A stretch of 64,000 bases of DNA from Ochrobactrum vermis (GCF_002975205.1 NZ_PCOC01000001.1:558001-622000); one strand, 5' to 3'; positions 20,463-31,160 are shown, numbered from the stretch's first letter. Made by a program: numbers and translations. The notes: generated by a model from the letters alone, not told the origin.

Positions 20463-20648
20463 ATGAAACAGAAATATGAACGCATTCTTGAACCGACGGA
20501 CACCTGGGCGATCTTCGATACGTCCACTGGCGAGCCCGTCATCATGGGAACTCGCCTGCTGATCGGCCTCTCGGAAGGCGAAGCTGAAGAGCTCCTGGCA
20601 GTTCTCAACGCTCCGCCCAAGGGGCGCAACAAGCAGTCCGCCGCCTGA
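20463..20648 (+). CDS. Small conserved-looking hypothetical protein
   Basis: A 61-residue, soluble, acidic-to-neutral protein with no membrane segment. It contains WAIFDTSTGEPVIMGTRLLIGLSEGEAEELLAVL, which suggests a short beta hairpin followed by a helix. The codon use matches neighbouring genes, and the frame is not a shadow of another gene. There is no clear Shine-Dalgarno box before the ATG. I do not recognise a family. It lies between the CSS-EAL gene and the convergent HAD gene. Confidence 0.6.
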   Translation: MKQKYERILEPTDTWAIFDTSTGEPVIMGTRLLIGLSEGEAEELLAVLNAPPKGRNKQSAA

Positions 20649-20675
20649 CAAAAGCCAGGCGTCGGATAATTTTAC

Positions 20676-21362
20676 TCAGGCATCGGTCCAGATGGACAGG
20701 GCCTCGATAACGCTCGGCAGGTCCTTGTGGCGATGGATGACGGTTTCCGCACCGGCATCGGTCAGCTTGTCGGCATGCCCCGGATAGGTGTGGGCACCAC
20801 CCGTAAAGCCTATTACGCGCATGCCAGCGGCGCGTGCGCCCTGAATGCCATGCGCGGAATCTTCAATCACGATGACGTCTTTCGGGTCAACCCCGAAGTG
20901 CTTGGCCGCATAAAGGAACACATCCGGCGCTGGCTTGGTCTTTTTGGTGCCGACTTCCTTCGCCGAAAAGATATTTGGTGCAAACAGCTCGTAAAGGCCG
21001 ACACGCTTCAGCATGCTTTCCAAACGCTGACCGGTCGAGTTGGAGCAGATGCACTTCGGCAGCTTCAACGCTGAGACCACTTCCACGATATCTTCAATTG
21101 CCTGAACTTCGTTCGCGAGCCTCTCGTCCAGAAGCTTTTCGGACTTATCGAGAAGCGATGCTGAAAGCGGAATCCCGGCTTCGCGCTCTACCGTCAGAAG
21201 AATATCCTGCCACGTCAGACCGGCGAAACGTTCAGCCATTTCATCAGCGGCGATCTGATAACCGGCTTCGGTGAGAAGAGCGGATTCGACTTCCGCCGCG
21301 ATGATTTCGGAATCCACCAAAACGCCATCGCAATCGAAAATGATGAGGGACGGTGCCGCCAT
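20676..21362 (-). CDS. HAD-family hydrolase (beta-phosphoglucomutase/YieH-like)
   Basis: A 228-residue haloacid dehalogenase superfamily phosphatase. Motif I is FDCDGVLVDSE with D10 and D12 as nucleophile and acid/base; motif II is CSNSTGQ; motif III/IV is KKTKPAPDVFLYAA with VIEDSAHGIQGA. The cap domain between motifs I and II places it in subfamily IA, near sugar-phosphate phosphatases or phosphoglucomutases. The substrate cannot be told. The start MAAPSLIIFD is chosen by an AAAAGG box eight bases upstream; two nearby ATGs are alternatives. Confidence 0.87.
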   Translation of the reverse strand: MAAPSLIIFDCDGVLVDSEIIAAEVESALLTEAGYQIAADEMAERFAGLTWQDILLTVEREAGIPLSASLLDKSEKLLDERLANEVQAIEDIVEVVSALKLPKCICSNSTGQRLESMLKRVGLYELFAPNIFSAKEVGTKKTKPAPDVFLYAAKHFGVDPKDVIVIEDSAHGIQGARAAGMRVIGFTGGAHTYPGHADKLTDAGAETVIHRHKDLPSVIEALSIWTDA

Positions 21363-21468
21363 GATCATAGCCTTTTTATTGGGAGGGGTGGGCACCGGCA
21401 GCAGCCGGAAATACCGTGGTTGAGCTACACCTTTATGGTGAAGCCGTCAAATCGGGGTTGGTTCGAAT

Positions 21469-23262
21469 TCAGACTTCACCGGAAACCTCGCGCCGACGCC
21501 GGTCCAGTTCTTCGCTGTAGCGACGCAGGGTGTGTGCTTCACTCAGGAGCCCAAGCACCTTGCGTTCCTGTGCATTGTTCACCACGGCCAGAGCTTCGCT
21601 TTCCGCCCGGTCGAAACGGGCAACAGCTTCCTTGGCGTTCATCTGGGGCAACAGGAATTCATCCTGATACTTGAGAAGCTCGCTGATGCTGTGTTCGCCG
21701 TCAGATGTATCGAAACTGTCGGCATAAACTTCTGGCACCGGGATCATGCCGACATAGCGTCCATCGGCATCCACCGCGATCACACGCTGGGTCGATCCGA
21801 GCGGGAAGTCGTGCCGGAACGTTTCGATGTCGGTATCGATTGCCACCGTCCGTACATCGTGACGCATCATCCGGGTGACGGTCAGGTTACGTATCCATCC
21901 GATATCGTGGGCGGACCGGATGGCCTCGCCACGCAAATGGAAGCGCCATGTCGCGAAGGAGTAACCAAAGGTCTTCCGGACCATCAAAGACGACGAAACG
22001 ACTGCGCCCAGCACGAGCATTGAAATCGGAAAGTCGCCGGTGAGCTCCAGTGCGAGGAATGTCATGGTCATCGGGCCGCCGACAACTGCAACGGCGAGTG
22101 AACTCATACCGATGACGGCATAAACTTCAGGCGCAAGTGCCAGACCTGCGGGCAGGACCGCCCCGGCCACTGCTGCAAAGAGCTTGCCCGTCAGTGCACC
22201 GAGAAACAGCGATGCGAAGAACAGGCCACCGCGAAAACCCGCCCCGATGGAAACAGCAGAGGCGAGCGATTTGGTGAGTATCAAGAGCAGCAGTACCGGA
22301 ATGGTAATGTTCGCATTCAGATCGAGATGCAGCGCTCCATGACCTGACGCCAGAACCTGTGGTGAGAAGAAAGCGATCATGCCTACAATGGCACCGCCGA
22401 TTGCCGGTGCCATAACATTGGGCACCAGGCTGCTCCGGGCGGCCTTTTCAACAAATGTCACGCCGCGCATGATGAGAATGGCGATACCTGCTGAAAAGAA
22501 ACCGAGAACGAGCGCGGGAACATAATCGCGTGGTGTGATGTCGTTGATCTGACCGATGTCGATGATGAAAGGCGCGCCGCCGATTGCCTGCGTCACCAGT
22601 GCGCCGACTATCGCCGCCACGACGACGGGCGCCAGCGTGGCAATCGAATAGACGCCGATGATGAGTTCGAATGCGTAAAATGCTCCGGTGAGGGGCGCAT
22701 TGAAGGCGCTGGCGATAGCTGCTGCAGCACCGCAGCCGACCAGTGTTCGCAGATCCGCGCGACGAAGTTTGAGCGCCCGACCGATGCGAGATGCGAAACC
22801 GCTCGCAAGCTGCGTATAAGCAGCTTCCAGCCCGACTGATGCGCCGAAACCGTTGGAAATCAGGTTCTGGCCAACAAGGATAAAGCTGTCCGTGAGCGAG
22901 AGACGTCCGCCATGAAGTGCATTGGCTTCGATAGGGTCGACGATGGGGCGTTTGCGCCAGCGAGCGAGAACCCAGATCACGATCCCCATCAATATGCCGC
23001 CCGCAAGCGGCGCAATATAGGCGCTCGGTTGTAACGATGCAGCTGAACTCAATTTTTCGCCGGGCTCCAGGGCGAATATTGCCTGATGCATCCACTGTGA
23101 AATGCCGCCTACGGCAGCGACCATCAATCCCGAAATGATGCCGATAAGGGCACCAGCTATAACGAGACCTATTTCACTACCTCGAACCAGCGCCCGCATG
23201 CGAAAGGGTACGAAAAGAACCCGTAAATACCGGTTATGTCGCAGTTCAGCGATATTCATCAT
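21469..23262 (-). CDS. ClC-family chloride channel/antiporter with CBS domains
   Basis: A 597-residue membrane protein. The ClC core (about 25-430) shows SVGLEAAYTQ, where the glutamate matches the gating Glu of the GREGP motif, and RGGLFFASLFLGALTG, matching the GGxFxPxLxxGA motif with changes. A C-terminal cytosolic part (about 450-595) resembles a CBS pair (VRTVAIDTDIETF, RVIAVDADGRYVGMI). The GSGIP-like first motif is not clear. It could be a channel or a proton antiporter. The start is uncertain among a GTG and two ATGs within four codons, with no strong ribosome site. Confidence 0.88.
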   Translation of the reverse strand: MMNIAELRHNRYLRVLFVPFRMRALVRGSEIGLVIAGALIGIISGLMVAAVGGISQWMHQAIFALEPGEKLSSAASLQPSAYIAPLAGGILMGIVIWVLARWRKRPIVDPIEANALHGGRLSLTDSFILVGQNLISNGFGASVGLEAAYTQLASGFASRIGRALKLRRADLRTLVGCGAAAAIASAFNAPLTGAFYAFELIIGVYSIATLAPVVVAAIVGALVTQAIGGAPFIIDIGQINDITPRDYVPALVLGFFSAGIAILIMRGVTFVEKAARSSLVPNVMAPAIGGAIVGMIAFFSPQVLASGHGALHLDLNANITIPVLLLLILTKSLASAVSIGAGFRGGLFFASLFLGALTGKLFAAVAGAVLPAGLALAPEVYAVIGMSSLAVAVVGGPMTMTFLALELTGDFPISMLVLGAVVSSSLMVRKTFGYSFATWRFHLRGEAIRSAHDIGWIRNLTVTRMMRHDVRTVAIDTDIETFRHDFPLGSTQRVIAVDADGRYVGMIPVPEVYADSFDTSDGEHSISELLKYQDEFLLPQMNAKEAVARFDRAESEALAVVNNAQERKVLGLLSEAHTLRRYSEELDRRRREVSGEV

Positions 23263-23476
23263 AAAATACACCGGGCAAGCGTGCGGCTCACCTGCCCGCC
23301 ACGCAAATTCAGAAGTTGAGAGCCAATTATAGGCAAAAAGGAATAACCAAGCCTTATCAATGGCAAAACGTTAAAACCAGCATTGCATAGCGATCACGGC
23401 GTTAAGATGACAGGCGGCAAAATGTCGAACTTCGATTGACCACGAAAAGCCCGGAACTGCGGACTTTCGCTCTCGG

Positions 23477-24716
<1,240 letters not shown>

Positions 24717-24717
24717 A

Positions 24718-24761
24718 GCGTATCCCGAAAAGTGCGAAGCGGTTTTCGGAAAAAGATGCGC
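24718..24761 (+). repeat. Mosaic palindromic intergenic repeat 4 (module A)
   Basis: Begins in the ccrM stop region with GCGTATCCCGAAAAGTGCG and ends with GATGCGC, around the core AGCGGTTTTCGG. It is a slightly diverged copy of module A. Confidence 0.7.
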
Positions 24762-24804
24762 GAATGATTAGTTATCGGACGGCCTCCAGCATAGTCTGAT
24801 AGTG

Positions 24805-24834
24805 AGGCGCTCGAAGCATCGGCTTCGGGCGCCT
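24805..24834. terminator. Bidirectional terminator between ccrM and HAD gene
   Basis: A double-layered hairpin: outer AGGCGC/GCGCCT and inner CGAAGC/GCTTCG around an ATCG loop. It separates the convergent ccrM and HAD genes. Confidence 0.65.
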
Positions 24835-24848
24835 TCGCTATTCTAGGC

Positions 24849-25463
24849 TTAGAAGGTGAGGCCCAAAGCTTTCAAATCAGCGCTTAGCTTGTCCGCATCC
24901 GTAAAATGCACCGCCTGCCAGCCTGCGTGTCTGGCACCGTCGACATTGTGCATAGTATCATCGATGAAAAGCGTGGCTGCCGGATCGAGATCGAACGATG
25001 CAACGTGATGATCGTAGATTTCGCGGTCGGGTTTCAGCATGTGGATGTCGCCCGATACAGTGACGCCTCGGCTTTCGGTCAGAAATGGAAAGCGTGCTTG
25101 CGCTTCGCGGAAAGTGTCTGAAGCGAAATTTGTCAGCATGGTAACATCGTTGCCATGGCCGATCAGGCCGCGCAGAACTTCGACGCTGTCCTCATAAGCG
25201 TGTGGCACCATGCGGTTCCAGTTCTGCCGGAAAGCACGGATGTGATCGCTTCTTTCGGGATATGTATCGATCAGAAGCGCTTCTGCCTCCTGCCAGGTGC
25301 GCCCGCGATCCTGTTCGATATTCCATGAGCTGGTGCAGATATTTTCCAGAAACCAACGTCGTTCCGAAGCATCGGGAATGACATCGAGATAGGCAAGTTC
25401 AGGATCGTAATGGATTAGAACTCTGCCGATATCGAAGACGACGTGCTTGACGGGACTGCTCAA
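24849..25463 (-). CDS. HAD-family hydrolase (YihX-like), TTG start
   Basis: A 204-residue HAD superfamily protein. Motif I is HVVFDIGRVLIHYDP with nucleophile D10; motif II is MLTNFAS; motif III/IV is KPDREIYDHHV and LFIDDTMHNVDGARHAGW. It resembles YihX-type alpha-glucose-1-phosphate phosphatases and haloacid dehalogenases. The start is read as TTG at 25463 because GGGGAGGAG lies six bases upstream and the coding similarity begins there. That TTG overlaps the mutY stop (TTGA), so the two genes are coupled. The substrate is not known. Confidence 0.85.
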   Translation of the reverse strand: MSSPVKHVVFDIGRVLIHYDPELAYLDVIPDASERRWFLENICTSSWNIEQDRGRTWQEAEALLIDTYPERSDHIRAFRQNWNRMVPHAYEDSVEVLRGLIGHGNDVTMLTNFASDTFREAQARFPFLTESRGVTVSGDIHMLKPDREIYDHHVASFDLDPAATLFIDDTMHNVDGARHAGWQAVHFTDADKLSADLKALGLTF

Positions 25464-26554
25464 CGGTTTCTCCTCCCCGGTTTGAAAGCGTCTGGTATGG
25501 CGGCGGTGATCGCCTTTTTCATGACGGTCGGCAGTGCCTCGTCCGAAAGCTCGTCCGGTTGAGACCACCAGCCATCTTTGGCCGAGGCCTTGCTCACATT
25601 CTCGGAGTGATACACCGAAAGCCGCAGTTCGAAATGCGTGAAAACATGTTTAATCGAACCGGACGCAATCCATTGCGATTGGAACGGTGCCGCATTGACA
25701 GTCGCGTCTCCGTCGATGCGTGCGGTCCAGTGGCTGCCCGGAACCTCGGTCATACCGGCGAGCAGGCCTTCGCCTTTCCGCTTGCGCAGCAGGATCGAAC
25801 CATCCCCGGCAATGGCGATGAACGCGGCTCCGGTACGAACGGGTTTTTCGGCTTTGGGCGCTTTGACTGGGAATTCCTCGGGGTCGCGCGCCTTGAGAGC
25901 CATGCAGTCGTCATTGAGCGGACAGATCGCACAGGCTGGCCGTCTCGGCGTGCATATGGTTGCCCCCAGATCCATCATGGCCTGCGCGAAATCTCCCGGC
26001 CTGTCGACTGGCGTCAATTGCCCCATGCGTGCGCGGATTTCCGTTTTCGCTGCGGGTAGGGGAGTGTCGATTGTATAAAGCCGTGAAATCACACGTTCCA
26101 CGTTACCGTCAACGACGGCGGCTGCTTCGCCAAATGCAATCGCCGCGATTGCTGCAGAAGTATAATCCCCGATGCCGGGTAGTTCCTTCAATGCGATGGC
26201 ATCGCCGGGGAACTTACCCTCATGCTGTTGAGCCACTGCGTCAGCGCATTTTTTTAAGTTACGCGCGCGTGAATAATAGCCGAGCCCGGCCCAGGCGCGC
26301 AGGATATCGTCTTCACTGGCTTCTGCCATGGCCTGAACGGTGGGCCAGCGCTCGACAAATTTTGTAAAGTAGGACTTTACCGCCTCTACTGTTGTCTGCT
26401 GAAGCATGATCTCTGAGAGCCAGACGCGATAGGGATCTGGCCTGATGCCGGATGCCTGCTCGGTCGGGCTCACGCGCCAAGGCAAAATGCGATGGTGACG
26501 GTCATACCAGTGCAGGAGCGTCGTACTCTGATCGGAAGCGACAGAATTCAACAT
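25460..26554 (-). CDS. mutY: A/G-specific adenine glycosylase
   Basis: A base-excision repair enzyme that removes adenine mispaired with 8-oxoguanine. It has 364 residues: a helix-hairpin-helix domain with LPGIGDYTSAAI, catalytic Asp in VVDGNVERV, and catalytic Glu in LQQTTVEAV. The [4Fe-4S] cysteines are C201, C208, C211 and C217 (spacing 6-2-5). The C-terminal NUDIX-like domain recognises 8-oxoG. All key residues are present. It is followed by the coupled HAD gene and is divergent from the GT25 gene. Confidence 0.96.
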   Translation of the reverse strand: MLNSVASDQSTTLLHWYDRHHRILPWRVSPTEQASGIRPDPYRVWLSEIMLQQTTVEAVKSYFTKFVERWPTVQAMAEASEDDILRAWAGLGYYSRARNLKKCADAVAQQHEGKFPGDAIALKELPGIGDYTSAAIAAIAFGEAAAVVDGNVERVISRLYTIDTPLPAAKTEIRARMGQLTPVDRPGDFAQAMMDLGATICTPRRPACAICPLNDDCMALKARDPEEFPVKAPKAEKPVRTGAAFIAIAGDGSILLRKRKGEGLLAGMTEVPGSHWTARIDGDATVNAAPFQSQWIASGSIKHVFTHFELRLSVYHSENVSKASAKDGWWSQPDELSDEALPTVMKKAITAAIPDAFKPGRRNR

Positions 26555-26710
26555 GTGTATCGCATCAGGTAACAGTTGGGCCGCATTCTGATTAATGCCT
26601 TATTTTTACAATTGATAGAAACAATGCTGTGCATAATAGAGGCTAGCGCATAGAAGTTTGTCTGTGAGTCTCCCGACTATGCTCCATTGCTCGCGACGGA
26701 AAGAGAATAA

Positions 26711-27475
26711 GTGGATCATTCAGTACCTGTCTATGTCATCAATCTTGCGCGGTCGAAAGACCGCTGGGACAGGTTGAGGTCGAATGCGAATGCGCTTTCA
26801 GTCGATCTCCGGCGCGTAGAGGCCATCGAAGGAAAGCTGCTATCTCCAGCAGAACTGACGAATTTCGATGATGCCGGGTTTCGTCGTTGTCACGGCAAGG
26901 TCGCGCTGCCGGCAGAGATTGGCTGTTACTTCAGCCATATACGTGCATTGGAAACTATAGCCGATGCACCGGAGCCTTTCGCAGTCATTGTCGAAGATGA
27001 TGTCGTGTTGTCACAGGCATTCAATGCTTCCGTGAATCAGATGACACACATTCTTGGTTGGGATGTCATCAAGCTCGTCAATCACCGCCTGTCGGCGTTC
27101 CGGCCATTCATGCAGGTGAACGATGAAATTGCTGTAGGTCGGAGTTTACATGGACCGATGGGAAGTGCTGCTGCTTACCTGGTGACCAAACAGGCTGCGA
27201 GAAAACTCAGCAATTCTATCCGCACAATGCGTTTGCCGTATGATGTTGAGCTCGAACGCGGTTGGTCGGGAGGACATGAGATATTCACGACGAATGCGCC
27301 CCTGGTCTCCTTCTCCGTCACGGAATCGACAATTGCTCAGGGACGTTCGGCCTATGCCAAGACGCGTTTGCCGATATACAAAAGGATTAGCACGCTTGTC
27401 TTTCGAGCGACTGACTATGTCCGGCGAATCGCTTACGCTTTCAGTAGGAAAGGGCTAAAAGAGGCAAAGGATTGA
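26711..27475 (+). CDS. Glycosyltransferase family 25 (LPS biosynthesis)
   Basis: A 254-residue glycosyltransferase of the GT25 family, which includes LPS galactosyltransferases such as Lex-1. Diagnostic segments are VYVINLARSKDRW at the N terminus, the EIGCYFSHIRALE motif, and the DxD-like IVEDDVVL near residue 97. The start is GTG at 26711. It overlaps the next gene by four bases (TTGA). It is the first of three surface-polysaccharide genes that lie between mutY and the DUF721-dsbA-smc group. The sugar donor and acceptor are unknown. Confidence 0.86.
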   Translation: MDHSVPVYVINLARSKDRWDRLRSNANALSVDLRRVEAIEGKLLSPAELTNFDDAGFRRCHGKVALPAEIGCYFSHIRALETIADAPEPFAVIVEDDVVLSQAFNASVNQMTHILGWDVIKLVNHRLSAFRPFMQVNDEIAVGRSLHGPMGSAAAYLVTKQAARKLSNSIRTMRLPYDVELERGWSGGHEIFTTNAPLVSFSVTESTIAQGRSAYAKTRLPIYKRISTLVFRATDYVRRIAYAFSRKGLKEAKD

Positions 27476-28731
27476 GTTATTTTAAGAAATCTTTTCTCCT
27501 GCGGCGCAGGATAGATTCCTGGGTGCTTGGAATCGCGTCGGCATCAATGCCCATTCGCATCGGTCTTGGGCCGCTCATACTTTTCATATTCTCATGTATC
27601 GGTATTTACCTGGCCTGCGGCCGTCACGCGACCACGCGTATGTTCGCCAAGAAATTCTATCTTTTCATAGTTTTATATGCCGTATGGTCGCTGGGACTGA
27701 TCCTGTTTCGTGGAGAGCCGTTCCAGGATAACCGGCAGATTGGTTATACGCTGCTCCTTACCGTGTTTGCTTTTGCCGGTTCGGGAATGGTGCTCGTTCG
27801 CGATCCGTTGCGGGCCTATGTTCTTGGCGCGCGCGCCGGAACTGTGCTTGCCGTCATCGCTGCAATCTATCTTGCTGTGATCGACGGCGGGCGGGTTGGT
27901 ATCGGCGGCAATCAGGCAGTTTTTGCATTCGTTGCCGGGGTAGCGGCTATTTCTGCGGCAATTCCGCTGCGCACAGGCTCGCGTTATCTGCCGAACGGCC
28001 CGCACTGGCTCGTTCTGGGGTTCGCTGCGGTTTTGACGTCTGAAACACGCGCGGTCATCGTGGTGCTACCGATCTTTGCAGCGGTCGAAATACTTATCTT
28101 CCTGAAGCGTTTCAGCATGAAGCAGCAGGGAGCAGCCTATGCTATATTGTTCGCAGCAATCGCGGCTCTTGTCGTTGTCGGACCCGTCGGAAGTATTATT
28201 TCCAAGCGCTTTTCTGGAATGGTCGAATATTACGATACTGGACGCGCCGCCGACTGGGAGGATAAGGTTTCGGCTGATATCCGCGAGATTATGTGGAAAA
28301 GCGCATCTCGTGTCATTGAAGCTCACCCATTCACAGGAGTTGGCTCCTATTCGAAGATGGATTTCGTAAAGGCCGAGGCTGGCGACAAGGCTACGATGCT
28401 CGACGGCTTCCGTCATGTTCACAACACGGTTCTTGACGAGTTGCTGAACGACGGCGTTATCGGTCTCATCTTCATGGCTGCCGCCTTTATTTCCATCTTC
28501 GTCTATTTGTGGCGGACTGCCGATAGCTGGGCGATGCGGCGAGCGCTGATCTATTTCGCCGTTGTGTGTGGCAGTTACGGCATGCTGCACAATCCGCTAC
28601 TGCACGAGGTCACTATATCCTCGACTATGTTCTTCCTTGCAGCGTTGAACGCGGCAGCATCACGGCGATTGATGGCGGCACGTCGTGCAGGTCTCACCTC
28701 ATATATTTTTGGAAAGAAAACAGCTGCATGA
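27472..28731 (+). CDS. O-antigen ligase/polymerase-like membrane protein
   Basis: A 419-residue integral membrane protein with about 10-12 predicted helices. A large periplasmic loop (about residues 245-325, including SRVIEAHPFTGVGSYSKMDF and HVHNTVLDELLNDG) fits the Wzy/WaaL (O-antigen ligase) family. Its conserved histidine region HNTVLDEL is typical. The start is TTG at 27472, overlapping the GT25 stop, and the stop overlaps the epimerase start (ATGA). A role in joining or polymerising a surface glycan is inferred; ligase and polymerase cannot be separated by sequence. Confidence 0.82.
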   Translation: MSYFKKSFLLRRRIDSWVLGIASASMPIRIGLGPLILFIFSCIGIYLACGRHATTRMFAKKFYLFIVLYAVWSLGLILFRGEPFQDNRQIGYTLLLTVFAFAGSGMVLVRDPLRAYVLGARAGTVLAVIAAIYLAVIDGGRVGIGGNQAVFAFVAGVAAISAAIPLRTGSRYLPNGPHWLVLGFAAVLTSETRAVIVVLPIFAAVEILIFLKRFSMKQQGAAYAILFAAIAALVVVGPVGSIISKRFSGMVEYYDTGRAADWEDKVSADIREIMWKSASRVIEAHPFTGVGSYSKMDFVKAEAGDKATMLDGFRHVHNTVLDELLNDGVIGLIFMAAAFISIFVYLWRTADSWAMRRALIYFAVVCGSYGMLHNPLLHEVTISSTMFFLAALNAAASRRLMAARRAGLTSYIFGKKTAA

Positions 28732-29705
28732 AAGCGATTGTAACGGGGGCTGCCGGATTTATAGGGTTTCATACCGCCCTGCGTCTGCTGGATGAGGGCT
28801 GGCAGGTCATCGGCATCGATAATGTGAACGACTATTATCCGGTCACACTGAAGGAAGCTCGCCTCTCGAAACTTCACATGCGGGATGGGTTTCGGTTTGC
28901 AAAGGCGGATATTTCCGACGCAGAAGCGTTCAATGCGGCGATCGGCTCCGACCGAGACGCCGACATCATTGTGCATCTCGCAGCACAGGCAGGCGTTCGT
29001 TATTCCATTGAGAACCCCTCAGCCTATATTTCTGCCAATGTTCAGGGACAGATCACGGTCTTTGAAACTGCACTGAGGCTGGAGAAGCGGCCGCCTGTCG
29101 TCTATGCGAGCTCGTCGTCGGTCTATGGTGCGAATGAAAAGGTTCCGTTCTCCGAAAGCGACCCTGTCGATCACCCGGTCTCGATTTATGCCGCGACAAA
29201 GCGCTCCGGCGAATTGCTGGCTTACTCATACCGCCACGTGCACAAACTGCATTCCACAGGTTTGCGCTTTTTCACGGTCTATGGCCCCTTTGGACGCCCT
29301 GACATGGCGCCGTGGCTGTTTACCTCGGCTATCCTCAAAGGCGAACCGATCCGCGTGTTCAACAATGGCGAGATGCAGCGCGATTTCACGTTTGTGGAAG
29401 ATATCGTCAGCGGTGTAGTCGGTGCGGCAAGACGTGTGCTCGAGACGCCGGAAGATACGGCGCCTGTCTACAATCTTGGCAACAACCGACCGGTCATGCT
29501 CAACGATTTCATCGCGGCAATCGAAAAAGCTACGGGCAGGGAAGCGATCCGCAAGCTGGAACCGATGCCGGCTGCCGATGTGCCGCGCACCTATGCCGAT
29601 ATCGCGCTTGCCGCCCGTGACCTTGGATTTAGCCCGAAAACCACGCTCGATCAGGGGATTCCTTTGTTTGTGGAATGGTTTCGCGGCTATAATGGAGCGC
29701 GATGA
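28728..29705 (+). CDS. NAD-dependent sugar epimerase (UDP-glucuronate 4-epimerase-like)
   Basis: A 325-residue short-chain dehydrogenase/epimerase. The Rossmann motif is GAAGFIGFH at the N terminus, and the active-site set is SSSSVYG with YAATKRSGE (the YxxxK pair). Features such as DNVNDYYPVTLKEARL and GPFGRPDMAPWLF are characteristic of UDP-glucuronate 4-epimerases, which make UDP-galacturonate. The start at 28728 overlaps the ligase-like gene (ATGA). The longer open frame upstream is not coding. The stop overlaps the DUF721 start (ATGA). Confidence 0.9.
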   Translation: MKAIVTGAAGFIGFHTALRLLDEGWQVIGIDNVNDYYPVTLKEARLSKLHMRDGFRFAKADISDAEAFNAAIGSDRDADIIVHLAAQAGVRYSIENPSAYISANVQGQITVFETALRLEKRPPVVYASSSSVYGANEKVPFSESDPVDHPVSIYAATKRSGELLAYSYRHVHKLHSTGLRFFTVYGPFGRPDMAPWLFTSAILKGEPIRVFNNGEMQRDFTFVEDIVSGVVGAARRVLETPEDTAPVYNLGNNRPVMLNDFIAAIEKATGREAIRKLEPMPAADVPRTYADIALAARDLGFSPKTTLDQGIPLFVEWFRGYNGAR

Positions 29706-30229
29706 GCGAACCAACGTCCAGACGCGGTTTCAGGCCGCTGGCAGATATGGCTTCGGGTCTGGTGGACCCGATGCTGCAAAAGCGTGCCGGCATCAATCTC
29801 GCCTTGCTCCAGTCATGGGAAGATATTGTCGGTCCCGCCATCGGCGCAACCTCGCGCCCTTTACGCATCATCTGGCCGCGTCGTCTGCATGAAGACGATC
29901 CGTTTTCTCCGGCAACGCTGATTATCGCCTGCGAAGGGTTTGCAGCCTTGCAGGTCCAGCACGAAACGGGTGAAATCATCAGCCGCATAAACGGATTTCT
30001 GGGGTTCTCGGCGGTTGGGCGTATCCGCATCGAGCAGAAGCCGCCGGTCATCCTGGCCAAGCGCCGCGTAAAGCGGCTGGTGCCGCTCGGGCCCGCCGAA
30101 GAACGTCGTATCGACAAGGCTACGGACGGAATTGAAGACGATGCGCTTCGTGCAGCTCTGGCGCGTCTCGGCAAGAACATTCTCGCCGAGAAGCGGATGA
30201 CTGGTCGGAAAGGCGGCAAGGATAGCTGA
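29702..30229 (+). CDS. DUF721 (DciA-like) protein
   Basis: A 175-residue protein with a DUF721 domain. Some family members (DciA) load the replicative helicase DnaB. The region LALLQSWEDIVGPAIGATSRPLRI (read in two parts) and the following strand LIIACEGFAALQVQHET are typical. The C-terminal part is basic and helix rich. The gene overlaps the epimerase by four bases, so it is cotranscribed with the polysaccharide genes here, although its usual partners are mutY, dsbA and smc. A DciA role is inferred from family and neighbourhood. Confidence 0.8.
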   Translation: MSEPTSRRGFRPLADMASGLVDPMLQKRAGINLALLQSWEDIVGPAIGATSRPLRIIWPRRLHEDDPFSPATLIIACEGFAALQVQHETGEIISRINGFLGFSAVGRIRIEQKPPVILAKRRVKRLVPLGPAEERRIDKATDGIEDDALRAALARLGKNILAEKRMTGRKGGKDS

Positions 30230-30416
30230 ATTGGGGCTGCCGCCATAAATTTGATGCAAGCTTTCAGCATTTTGTGTTCAGCCCCTTCATTTATTGTCGC
30301 AAATTTGAAGACAAAAAATGCAAGGTGCTGACTTTCATGTGAACGCTGCGGGTCTAGCGAAGTGCGATCTGCCGCTTTAGATTGTATGTCGAAGTCAACT
30401 ATTGAAACAGGACTGG

Positions 30417-31079
30417 ATGATTCGGATGCCTGCAGCGTTTAATCGCAGACACGTTATTTCTCTTGCCGGAGCGGCCGCTGCCGGGCTGGCTTTTGCCGGT
30501 GGTGCAAATGCACAGCAGCGTAGTCCGGAAGGCACTGTCGATGCGGCCAAGCTCGCCGAAGCCGGCAAGCTCAAGGATATGGTCTTTGGCAAGGCAGATG
30601 CGCCGGTCACCATCGTCGAGTATGCATCGCTGACCTGCCCGCATTGCGCTGATTTCACGATCAACACGTTCCCGAAAATCAAAGAAAAATATATCGATAC
30701 GGGTAAAGCGCGGCTCATCTTCCGTGAATTTCCGTTCGATCCGCGCGCGACGGCTGCTTTCATGCTGGCGCGCTGTGCCCCGGAAGACCGTTACTTCCCG
30801 ATGATCGACGTGTTCTTCAAGCAGCAGCAGCAATGGGCTACCGCAGAAGATGGCGAAGCAGCGCTCCTGCAAATTGCGAAACTTGCCGGTTTTACACAGG
30901 AGTCCTTCAAGGCTTGCTTGACGAACCAGCAAGTTCTCGATGATGTGAGAGCAACGATGGAGCGTGGATCGAAGGATTTCGGTGTGAGTGCAACGCCGAC
31001 TTTCTTCATTAACGGACAAAAGTACGCTGGAGCGCTTTCGGTTGACGAAATGTCGGCAATCATCGACAAGCTTCTCTAA
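30417..31079 (+). CDS. DsbA-like thiol-disulfide oxidoreductase, secreted
   Basis: A 220-residue protein with an N-terminal signal containing an Arg pair (FNRRHVISLAG), so Tat or Sec export is possible, and likely cleavage after ANA (residue 32). The thioredoxin-fold domain has the active site CPHC at C74 and C77, with the cis-proline loop TPTFF near the C terminus. It resembles DsbA/BdbD-like family proteins that introduce disulfides in the periplasm. The ATG at 30417 has a CAGGA box at close range; other starts lie within a few codons. It sits between the DUF721 gene and smc. Confidence 0.9.
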   Translation: MIRMPAAFNRRHVISLAGAAAAGLAFAGGANAQQRSPEGTVDAAKLAEAGKLKDMVFGKADAPVTIVEYASLTCPHCADFTINTFPKIKEKYIDTGKARLIFREFPFDPRATAAFMLARCAPEDRYFPMIDVFFKQQQQWATAEDGEAALLQIAKLAGFTQESFKACLTNQQVLDDVRATMERGSKDFGVSATPTFFINGQKYAGALSVDEMSAIIDKLL

Positions 31080-31099
31080 TCCGGTTTTCAGATCGAAAT

Positions 31100-31126
31100 G
31101 CGGGCGCTCCTCTGCGCCCGCTTTTT
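31100..31126 (+). terminator. Terminator after the DsbA-like gene
   Basis: GCGGGCG (31100-31106) pairs with CGCCCGC (31115-31121) and is followed by five T residues. Confidence 0.8.
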
Positions 31127-31160
31127 GCGTCTCTAAGACAGTCGCAGGAGGAGTTCGCTG

